DNA from: an uncultured Lachnospiraceae bacterium
Lineage (GTDB): Bacteria; Bacillota; Clostridia; Lachnospirales; Lachnospiraceae
Direction: 5' to 3'
Assembly (NCBI GenBank): GCA_934359535.1
Contig: CAKRLN010000122.1
Coordinates: 1-6,580, forward strand
Length of the DNA stretch: 6,580 nt
Shown here: in pieces, positions 1-5,543 of the stretch
Layout: each line of letters begins with the position of its first letter
Numbering within the stretch: position 1 is the stretch's first letter
The notes under the pieces: model-generated
What the model was told of the DNA's origin: nothing
Seen by the model: the letters and a program-made list of their open reading frames with translations, nothing else
The model's database searches: none
Made by a program: the position numbers and the translations under genes

Positions 1-1
1 G

Positions 2-1063
2 TGTATCATTGCGCCGATCAGCTCCTGGGCTGCCGCAGTTACCTCATCGGTTCCGGCGGATGCAGATATTAATGGATTTGCAGTCTTTTTACAGACGATT
101 CCCTACAACCTGTATGCGGTGCTGACGCTTGTGATGGTTGTGTTTGTCACTGTGCTCCGTGTGGATTTTGGCCTGATGAAAAAGCATGAGATCAATGCGA
201 TTGCGGGGGATCTGTTTACGACTCCTGGAAGACCGTATGAGGGGAATGAAGAGGAAGTCGTAAATGAAAAGGCACATGTGCTGGATCTTGTGCTTCCGGT
301 TGTTGTGCTTATTGTAAGCTGCATTGTGGCAATGATTTATACGGGCGGCTTTTTTGACGGGGCATCGTTTGTGGATGCGTTTGCCGGCTCGGATGCTTCG
401 ATCGGACTTGTGCTTGGCGGTGCGGTGACACTGGTGTTTACCTTTTTTTATTATATGCTGCGCGATGTACTGGACTTTTCGGAGTTTACGAAATGTATTC
501 CGGAAGGCTTTCAGTCGATGATTGCACCGATTCTCATTCTTACGATGGCATGGACACTTTCGGGCATGACGAATCTTCTCGGTGCGAAATATTTTGTTGC
601 AGGGCTTGTGGCACATTCTGCAAATGCCATGCAGGGATTTTTACCGATGATCATTTTCCTTGTTGCGGCATTTTTGGCATTTGCGACAGGAACCTCTTGG
701 GGAACCTTCAGCATCTTAATTCCGATCGTAATCGGCGTGTTTCCGGAAGGACAGATGATGGTGATTTCCATTGCGTCCTGTCTTGCAGGCGCTGTATGTG
801 GAGACCATTGCTCACCGATTTCGGATACAACGATCATGGCTTCGGCAGGAGGACACTGTGAGCATGTGAACCATGTTGTGACACAGCTTCCTTATGTAAT
901 GGTTGTTGCTGCATGCTGCCTGACCGGATATTTCCTGATCGGAATTTTTATGGCAGCAGGGCTTTTCGCACTGACAGGACTTGTGCTTCCGGTCTGCATC
1001 GTACTGCTTATCGTGATTCTTACGGTCATCCGTGCAAAAACAGGTGGAAAAGAGGAAATTTAA
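2..1063 (+). CDS. nhaC: Na+/H+ antiporter, NhaC family (partial, 5' end outside window)
   Basis: Integral membrane secondary transporter of the NhaC family; members usually exchange Na+ for H+ across the cytoplasmic membrane. The frame is open from base 2 and no true start is visible, so the N-terminal part lies upstream. 353 residues plus stop are seen; full-length relatives are roughly 450-520 residues, so about a quarter to a third is missing. The first visible residues, CIIAPISSWAAAVTSSVP, fit an NhaC transmembrane stretch. Further hydrophobic segments follow, separated by an acidic cytoplasmic-type loop around bases 180-275. Two family hallmarks are present: ATGTSWGTFSILIP (bases about 680-724) and GDHCSPISDTTIMAS (bases about 801-845), the polar broken-helix region near the ion site. 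A methionine at base 119 is internal, not the start. The true substrate cannot be fixed from sequence: some NhaC relatives carry organic acids or amino acids. The downstream glycosylase begins 6 bases after the stop. Confidence 0.9.
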   Translation, partial: CIIAPISSWAAAVTSSVPADADINGFAVFLQTIPYNLYAVLTLVMVVFVTVLRVDFGLMKKHEINAIAGDLFTTPGRPYEGNEEEVVNEKAHVLDLVLPVVVLIVSCIVAMIYTGGFFDGASFVDAFAGSDASIGLVLGGAVTLVFTFFYYMLRDVLDFSEFTKCIPEGFQSMIAPILILTMAWTLSGMTNLLGAKYFVAGLVAHSANAMQGFLPMIIFLVAAFLAFATGTSWGTFSILIPIVIGVFPEGQMMVISIASCLAGAVCGDHCSPISDTTIMASAGGHCEHVNHVVTQLPYVMVVAACCLTGYFLIGIFMAAGLFALTGLVLPVCIVLLIVILTVIRAKTGGKEEI

Positions 1064-1069
1064 AGACTT

Positions 1070-1573
1070 ATGCAGGAAAAATATAAAACCGTTTGTCATA
1101 CCTTTGCTCCGGTTTATGACGGGGAGTCTGAGGTTTTGATCCTTGGCAGCTTTCCGTCTGTAAAATCCAGGGAACAGCAGTTCTATTATGGACATCCGCA
1201 GAACCGCTTCTGGAAAATGATCGCATCGGTTTTAAAGGCTCTGGTGCCGCAGAATATCGAAGAAAAGAAAGCCATGCTCCATGCGCATCATATCGCACTC
1301 TGGGATGTGATTGCTTCCTGTGAGATTATCGGCTCCTCGGATTCAAGTATCCGGAATGTAAAGCCGAATGCGATCGGACGGATTTTAGAGGAAGCGCGGA
1401 TTACAAGGATTCTTGCAAACGGAACAAAGGCATATGAGCTGTATCAGAAATACGTTTATCCAAAAACCGGAGTGCCCTGCACCAAAATGCCATCGACAAG
1501 TCCGGCGAATGCCGCATGGACACTGCCACGGCTTACGGATGCCTGGGATGCCGGTCTGCATGGTACAAGGTGA
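1070..1573 (+). CDS. DNA-deoxyinosine glycosylase (uracil-DNA glycosylase superfamily, family 6)
   Basis: Cytosolic base-excision-repair enzyme expected to remove hypoxanthine (deaminated adenine), and possibly other deaminated bases, from DNA by cutting the N-glycosidic bond. Its 167 residues match the usual size of this small single-domain family. Visible motifs: LILGSFPSVKSREQQFYYG (residues 23-41) followed by HPQNRFW (42-48), the family-6 version of motif 1 with a conserved Asn at 45. The C-terminal MPSTSPAN (140-147) is the DNA-intercalation/motif 2 loop, in which SPAN replaces the HPS-type loop of classical Ung. The ATG at 1070 lies 6 bases after the nhaC stop. The nearest Shine-Dalgarno-like AGAGG (1051-1055) is about 14 bases away, longer than ideal, so translation is probably coupled to nhaC. 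No T-rich terminator follows, so the downstream gene may be co-transcribed. Family assignment is firm; lesion preference is inferred from the family. Confidence 0.9.
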   Translation: MQEKYKTVCHTFAPVYDGESEVLILGSFPSVKSREQQFYYGHPQNRFWKMIASVLKALVPQNIEEKKAMLHAHHIALWDVIASCEIIGSSDSSIRNVKPNAIGRILEEARITRILANGTKAYELYQKYVYPKTGVPCTKMPSTSPANAAWTLPRLTDAWDAGLHGTR

Positions 1574-1661
1574 CGGGCAGCAGTAAAGCACATAGAAAAA
1601 AGTGGCATGGGACGTGAGCCAGAATCAGAAGAAGAGATGCGTGAGATGAGAATGGGATGAG

Positions 1662-1667
1662 AAAGGA
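1662..1667 (+). promoter_or_regulatory. Ribosome binding site for the cupin-RNase H gene
   Basis: AAAGGA lies 9 bases before the ATG at 1677. It supports that start over the cluster of out-of-frame ATGs in the purine-rich 103-base gap (1574-1676). No convincing -35/-10 pair or terminator is visible in this gap. Confidence 0.6.
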
Positions 1668-1676
1668 ACAGGCAGT

Positions 1677-2489
1677 ATGAAAATTGAGTTTAAAAAGATG
1701 GAAGAAAAAGAGCTTGCAAACTTTAAGGGTGGGGAAAAGGTATTCCGCCCGAAAATGTTTGATGACGGCTCTGCAAAAATCATGTATGGGACGTTAGAGC
1801 CGGGAGCATCAATCGGTCTTCACCGCCATGAAGGAAACAGTGAGATCATCTACGTGTTAGAGGGTGTTGGAACAATGCTCTATGACGGGGAAGAGGAGCT
1901 TTTATATCCGGGCGATGCACATTACTGCCCGGAGGGACATATTCACAGCTTTATCAATAAAGGAACGGAAAATCTGGTATTTTTTGCAGTTGTTCCAGAG
2001 CTCTTTAGACCGGAGGCAACACAGATGGAGGCAATAGAGGAGAAAAAGGAAGCTATGCAGGAGAAAAGCTGCGCTTCCACCTGCTATGCATTTGTGGATG
2101 GCTCATATAATAAGGCGACGAAGGTATATGGCTATGGCGGTTTTTTAGTACACGATGGCAAAAAGGAGCTTCTTCAGGGCGCAGGATGCGATGAGGAGAT
2201 GGCATCGATGCACAACGTTGCCGGAGAAATTTTAGGAAGCACTGCAGCAATCCAAAAAGCAATAGAGCTTGGAATTTTGGAGATTACGATCTATTATGAT
2301 TATATGGGCATTGAAAAATGGGCAACCGGAGGCTGGAAACGCAATAAAAAGGGGACGATCGCGTACTATGATTTTATCCAGTCCGTGAAAGACCAGATCA
2401 AGATTACATTTGTCAAGGTAAAAGGGCATTCCGGTGTGGAAGGCAATGAAGAGGCCGACCGCCTTGCAAAAGAGGCAGCCGGGATTTAA
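1677..2489 (+). CDS. Cupin-RNase HI fusion protein
   Basis: Two complete domains in one 270-residue frame. Residues about 1-112 are a small cupin beta-barrel. Motif 1 fits G43-x5-H49-x-H51-x4-E56-x6-G63 and motif 2 fits G79-x5-P85-x-G87-x2-H90-x3-N94, so the usual metal ligands (H49, H51, E56, H90) are all present; its ligand or reaction is unknown. A charged Glu/Lys-rich linker covers about 113-135. Residues about 136-270 are an RNase HI domain, which cuts the RNA strand of RNA:DNA hybrids. The catalytic set is intact: D141 (FVDGSYN), E184 (NVAGEILGS), D208 (YYDYMGIEKW), H251 (KGHSGVEGNEEAD) and D261. This RNase H subtype in Clostridia is, to my knowledge, usually joined to an N-terminal viroplasmin-like hybrid-binding module; here a cupin holds that place. 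AAAGGA supports the start at 1677. The linker holds in-frame ATGs at 2025 and 2055 that could yield RNase H alone. No frameshift or stop separates the domains. Confidence 0.88.
   Translation: MKIEFKKMEEKELANFKGGEKVFRPKMFDDGSAKIMYGTLEPGASIGLHRHEGNSEIIYVLEGVGTMLYDGEEELLYPGDAHYCPEGHIHSFINKGTENLVFFAVVPELFRPEATQMEAIEEKKEAMQEKSCASTCYAFVDGSYNKATKVYGYGGFLVHDGKKELLQGAGCDEEMASMHNVAGEILGSTAAIQKAIELGILEITIYYDYMGIEKWATGGWKRNKKGTIAYYDFIQSVKDQIKITFVKVKGHSGVEGNEEADRLAKEAAGI
2012..2027 (+). promoter_or_regulatory. Possible internal ribosome binding site and start for a stand-alone RNase H
   Basis: GGAGG at 2012-2016 is followed, after 8 bases, by an in-frame ATG at 2025 (Met117 of the fusion). This is a near-ideal Shine-Dalgarno arrangement, better than the one at the annotated start. 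Initiation here would give a 154-residue product holding the whole RNase H domain and no cupin, close to the 155 residues of E. coli RNase HI. A second in-frame ATG at 2055 (Met127) follows AAAAAGGA (2043-2050) with a 4-base spacer. The linker is purine-rich because it codes Glu and Lys, so chance resemblance is possible. Confidence 0.35.
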
Positions 2490-2545
2490 CGATCATAAAA
2501 GAGCGGGCTGCATGAAAAAGAAAAAACGGTACATACTGATATGGT

Positions 2546-3430
2546 ATGGATACGTGGACATGGAACAGGCGAAATGAAAAATTATATATCGCAGTTATGA
2601 CGAAAAAAGAATGGGCGGATGCAGAAGAGAAAGCAAAAGACTTTTGTATCCGCCCATTTTCGGATGTACCACACTATTGCAGAATGGAAAGCGGTGGAAG
2701 CTTTTTAGTCATCCAGATGGAAGTGCCCTCGCAGACGCTTTCGGAGGCAGACATCCGTTACCGGATCTGGCTTGGGAAAGAGGTGTTTCTTATTGTGGGC
2801 GATCATCCATCACTTGCCAAGCTTATGACAGAGCTTATGGCAAAACGGGAGAATGGGGAAGGGTGTCCAAGGTCATGGCTGCTGGAGCATTGGTTTTTTG
2901 GAATTTTACAGCATGATCTGGAATTTTTACAGTCGGTGGAGCTTCAGATTACAGGACTTGAGGAGAAGGTGCTTGCCGGGGATGTGCCAAAGCTTCCAGC
3001 CGGGATGCTTCCACTCAAGAAGCAGATTGCGCGGTTTTACCGTTATTATAACCAGCTTGTCGAGCTTGGACAGAAGTTAGAAGGGGAGAATGGAATCTTT
3101 CCGGGAGAACATGAGCTTGACTGGGTATGTGGCTTTAAGGAACGGGCAAGCCTGCTTGCGGGACAGACGCAGATGATGCGGGAGTATATGATACAGGTGC
3201 AGGAGGTCTATCAGTCGGAGATCGAGATCCGTCAGAACGATGTGATGAAGGCGCTCACGATGGTGACAACGATCTGCTTTCCGCTGACACTTGTAGCCGG
3301 TTGGTATGGGATGAATTTTAAATATATGCCGGAAATCTACAGCCGCTTTGGATATCCGGTCATTATTTTTGTCTGCGTGATTATTATTCTCATTTCGCTT
3401 TTTATTTTCAAAAAAAAGAAGTTCTGGTAG
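2546..3430 (+). CDS. corA: CorA-family divalent metal ion (Mg2+) transporter
   Basis: Cytoplasmic-membrane channel of the CorA type, expected to work as a pentamer and import Mg2+ (some members move Co2+, Ni2+ or Zn2+). Its 294 residues are slightly short of the usual 310-320. A soluble N-terminal domain (about 1-230) ends in long charged helices. TM1 (about 236-254) runs into the selectivity signature YGMNF at 254-258, with the usual Met-Pro-Glu following at 261-263. TM2 (about 271-288) ends in a Lys-rich cytosolic tail, KKKKFW, which matches the two-helix C-terminal topology. ATG 2546 is the first start after an in-frame stop at 2537. It has no good Shine-Dalgarno sequence, but the predicted N-terminus, with LYIAVMTKKEW at residues 13-23, resembles related clostridial CorA proteins; Met18 (2597) is the alternative. 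It starts 56 bases after the cupin-RNase H stop. No terminator is visible after its TAG. Metal specificity is inferred. Confidence 0.88.
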   Translation: MDTWTWNRRNEKLYIAVMTKKEWADAEEKAKDFCIRPFSDVPHYCRMESGGSFLVIQMEVPSQTLSEADIRYRIWLGKEVFLIVGDHPSLAKLMTELMAKRENGEGCPRSWLLEHWFFGILQHDLEFLQSVELQITGLEEKVLAGDVPKLPAGMLPLKKQIARFYRYYNQLVELGQKLEGENGIFPGEHELDWVCGFKERASLLAGQTQMMREYMIQVQEVYQSEIEIRQNDVMKALTMVTTICFPLTLVAGWYGMNFKYMPEIYSRFGYPVIIFVCVIIILISLFIFKKKKFW

Positions 3431-3440
3431 GAAAATGCGT

Positions 3441-3446
3441 TATAAT
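3441..3446 (+). promoter_or_regulatory. Candidate -10 box of an aroB-dus promoter
   Basis: A perfect TATAAT sits 55 bases before the aroB ATG, in the only AT-rich intergenic stretch of the window. No good TTGACA-like -35 lies 16-18 bases upstream, and the box is not preceded by an extended TGn. A second partial match, TATACT, is at 3451-3456. A regulated or activator-dependent promoter would fit, but the call rests on one hexamer. Confidence 0.35.
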
Positions 3447-3466
3447 GTATTATACTGTTACATTAT
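3442..3466 (+). repeat. AT-rich inverted repeat, probable operator upstream of aroB
   Basis: ATAATGTA (3442-3449) and its exact reverse complement TACATTAT (3459-3466) are separated by 9 bases. Nested in it is an odd-length palindrome GTAT-T-ATAC (3447-3455). The left arm overlaps the candidate -10 box. There is no following T-run and only two G/C pairs' worth of stability in the arms, so this is not an intrinsic terminator. The position suits a dimeric repressor site. The regulator is unknown. Confidence 0.45.
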
Positions 3467-3490
3467 GACGGCAAAGTGATAAAGCAAAAA

Positions 3491-3496
3491 GAGGTG
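3491..3496 (+). promoter_or_regulatory. Ribosome binding site of aroB
   Basis: GAGGTG ends 4 bases before the ATG at 3501, or 6 bases if counted from the GAGG core. It supports this start. Confidence 0.6.
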
Positions 3497-3500
3497 TGAA

Positions 3501-4613
3501 ATGAGTTCATTTAATGTGGAATTAAAAAAGGTAGTCGATGACAGCTATGATATCGAGATTGGATACGAGCTTTTTAACCAGCTTGTTGAGGACATTGAGA
3601 AAGGGTTAGTTGGAAAAATCAAGCGTTTTGCGGTGATCACCGATACGAATGTACGGGATCTTTATGCGAAACCGATCTGTGAGAAGCTGATGCGGGCTGG
3701 TTACCGGGTCGATATGTTTGTCTTTGCAGCAGGGGAAAAGAGCAAGACAAGAGAAACAAAGGCAAGGCTTGAGGATGCCATGTTAGAAAAGGGGTATCGC
3801 AGGGACTGCTGCGTGATCGCAGTCGGCGGCGGTGTGGTATCGGATCTTGCAGGCTTTCTTGCAGGAACCTATGGACGAGGAATTCCGTTTATCAATTATG
3901 CAACAACCCTGCTTGCGGCAGCCGATGCATCGATTGGAGGAAAAACAGCAGTGGATACGCCGCTTGCAACGAATCTGATCGGACTTTTCAATCAGCCCAA
4001 GAAGGTGTATATTGACATTGCCTGCTGGAAGACTCTTCCAGACCGGCAGATGAGAAGCGGAATGGCAGAGACGATCAAGCATGCCTGCCTTGCAAGCATG
4101 GATATGTTTGAATTTATCGAAGAGAATCTGGACGATATATTGAACTATAAGAAGTTTGCCTGTGAGTACATTACAGAAAACAACTGCAGCATCAAATATC
4201 AGGTAGTCATGAAAGATGAAAAGGAGAGCGGACTGCGCGAAATCTTAAACCTTGGACATACGGTTGGACGGGCGATTGAGACCGTGAGCGGTTATAAGCT
4301 CCTCCATGGGGAAGCACTTGCGATTGGTATGGCGGCAGAGGTGCAGCTGTCTGCGAGACTTGGCTATATGTCAGAGGAGGAAGCAGAACGTGTGACAGCA
4401 CTTTATGAACGCGTCGGGCTTCCGGTTACCATTCCGGATTATATTGACAGGGAAGAACTGGTACATAAGCTTTACACGGATAAGAAGGTAAGGGATGGCA
4501 AGCTTCGGTTTGTATTACAGAAGGGCATCGGTGAGGTTGTGGAATATACACCGGGTGTTTATGCAAGACCGATCGAGGAAGAGCTGGCAAGAGAAATTAT
4601 TATGGAGCTTTAA
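3501..4613 (+). CDS. aroB: 3-dehydroquinate synthase
   Basis: Cytosolic second enzyme of the shikimate pathway: converts DAHP to 3-dehydroquinate and phosphate using bound NAD+ and a divalent metal. 370 residues, normal for the family. NAD-binding GGGVVSDLAGFLAGTYGRG spans 109-127. By the Aspergillus nidulans enzyme numbering as I recall it, conserved positions are R126, D142, K148 (GGKT), N158, metal ligand E190 and K193 (MAETIKHA), K232, E242, R246, N250, metal ligands H253 (LNLGHT) and H269 (HGEALAIGM), and the DKK of 327-329. Two departures stand out: GHTxGHA reads GHTVGRA, putting Arg257 where most enzymes have the second His, and the usual PTTLLA reads ATTLLA (134-139). The protein is otherwise a full-length DHQS, so I call it aroB; a divergent sugar-phosphate cyclase is the less likely alternative. 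Other aro genes are absent nearby. It has its own gap with TATAAT and an inverted repeat, and is followed 3 bases later by dus. Confidence 0.88.
   Translation: MSSFNVELKKVVDDSYDIEIGYELFNQLVEDIEKGLVGKIKRFAVITDTNVRDLYAKPICEKLMRAGYRVDMFVFAAGEKSKTRETKARLEDAMLEKGYRRDCCVIAVGGGVVSDLAGFLAGTYGRGIPFINYATTLLAAADASIGGKTAVDTPLATNLIGLFNQPKKVYIDIACWKTLPDRQMRSGMAETIKHACLASMDMFEFIEENLDDILNYKKFACEYITENNCSIKYQVVMKDEKESGLREILNLGHTVGRAIETVSGYKLLHGEALAIGMAAEVQLSARLGYMSEEEAERVTALYERVGLPVTIPDYIDREELVHKLYTDKKVRDGKLRFVLQKGIGEVVEYTPGVYARPIEEELAREIIMEL
4604..4607 (+). promoter_or_regulatory. Ribosome binding site of dus inside the aroB 3' end
   Basis: GGAG within the last codons of aroB lies 9 bases before the dus ATG at 4617. 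With a 3-base gap between the genes, this indicates coupled translation. Confidence 0.55.
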
Positions 4614-4616
4614 AAG

Positions 4617-5543
4617 ATGCAGATTTCAATGGCACCTTTGGAGGGCATTACCGGATTTGTATTCCGGAATGCCTATGAGAATTATTATGGCGGTGTGGAG
4701 AAGTACTTCACACCGTTTATCACTCCGCATACGAAGAAAAACATGGATGCGAGGGAAAAACGGGATATTCTCCCGGAGAATAATAAGGGGATCAATCTTG
4801 TTCCGCAGGTTATGACAAACCGCGTAGAGGATCTGATTTCCATTAGTAAGGAGTTATCCGGCCTTGGCTATACGGAGGTCAATTTGAATCTGGGATGTCC
4901 GTCCGGAACCGTTACGGCAAAGGGAAAAGGAGCGGGATTTTTAAAGGACCCGGACGCACTTATCTGGTTTTTTGACACGTACTTTAGTCAGTCTGAGGTA
5001 CCGCTTTCTGTTAAGACACGTATTGGGGTGGAAGAAGAGGAAGAATGGGAGAGACTTCTTGGCGTTTATCAGAAATTTCCATTTGCTGAGCTGATTATAC
5101 ATCCGAGATTACAGAAGGAATATTACCGTGGTGTGGTACATCTGGATGCCTTTTTGGCAGCACTGGAACAGTGCAGCTGTCCGGTGTGCTATAACGGCGA
5201 TCTTTTTAGCCTTTCAGATTATGGGAAATGGAAGAAACGGATTCCGGAATGTGAACGTATCATGCTTGGACGGGGACTTCTATGGAATCCACAGCTTGCT
5301 GGTGAGATCCGGGATGGAAAAGAAATGGCATTTGACAAAGAGAAATTTTTCGGGTTTCATGATGCGATCGTATCGGGCTATCAGACCTATATTTCAGGAG
5401 ACCGGAATGTATTGTTCCGGTTAAAGGAGCTGTGGGGCTATTGGATTGAGCTGTTCCCGGATAAGAAAAAGCAGCTCAAAAAGCTCCGGAAGGCGGGCAC
5501 GCTGATGGAGTATGGGGCAGCCGTGCAGGAGCTTAAGGGATGA
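4617..5543 (+). CDS. tRNA-dihydrouridine synthase (Dus family)
   Basis: Cytosolic FMN enzyme that reduces specific uridines in tRNA to dihydrouridine with NAD(P)H. 308 residues, typical of bacterial Dus. Visible: the N-terminal FMN-binding MAPLEGITGFVFRNA (5-19), Q64 in LVPQVM, and NLNLGCPSGTVTAKGKGAG (89-107) with the catalytic proton-donor Cys94. Further on are K133 in SVKTRIG, H162 in IIHPR, and the FMN phosphate-binding YNGDLF (192-197) and MLGRGLLWNP (216-225). The C-terminal part (about 235-308) is the helical tRNA-recognition region. Which uridine it modifies (DusB- or DusC-like) cannot be read safely. The start is supported by GGAG in the aroB tail, and the 3-base gap implies co-transcription with aroB. 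Its 3' end overlaps the end of convergent tmcAL by 11 bases. Only a weak terminator-like element follows (stem TCACA/TGTGA at 5544-5561, then T6 at 5567-5572). Confidence 0.9.
   Translation: MQISMAPLEGITGFVFRNAYENYYGGVEKYFTPFITPHTKKNMDAREKRDILPENNKGINLVPQVMTNRVEDLISISKELSGLGYTEVNLNLGCPSGTVTAKGKGAGFLKDPDALIWFFDTYFSQSEVPLSVKTRIGVEEEEEWERLLGVYQKFPFAELIIHPRLQKEYYRGVVHLDAFLAALEQCSCPVCYNGDLFSLSDYGKWKKRIPECERIMLGRGLLWNPQLAGEIRDGKEMAFDKEKFFGFHDAIVSGYQTYISGDRNVLFRLKELWGYWIELFPDKKKQLKKLRKAGTLMEYGAAVQELKG

Noticed and set aside
89..616. Long minus-strand open frame opposite nhaC, rich in His, Lys and Arg.
   Set aside because: Composition is the expected mirror of a hydrophobic membrane-protein coding strand; no domain is recognisable, and the + frame is a clear NhaC.
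1607..1660. 17-codon frame (MGREPESEEEMREMRMG) between the glycosylase and cupin genes, with a doubled GATGAGAA.
   Set aside because: No Shine-Dalgarno, low-complexity purine-rich sequence, and too short to support; the repeat is only 8 bases.
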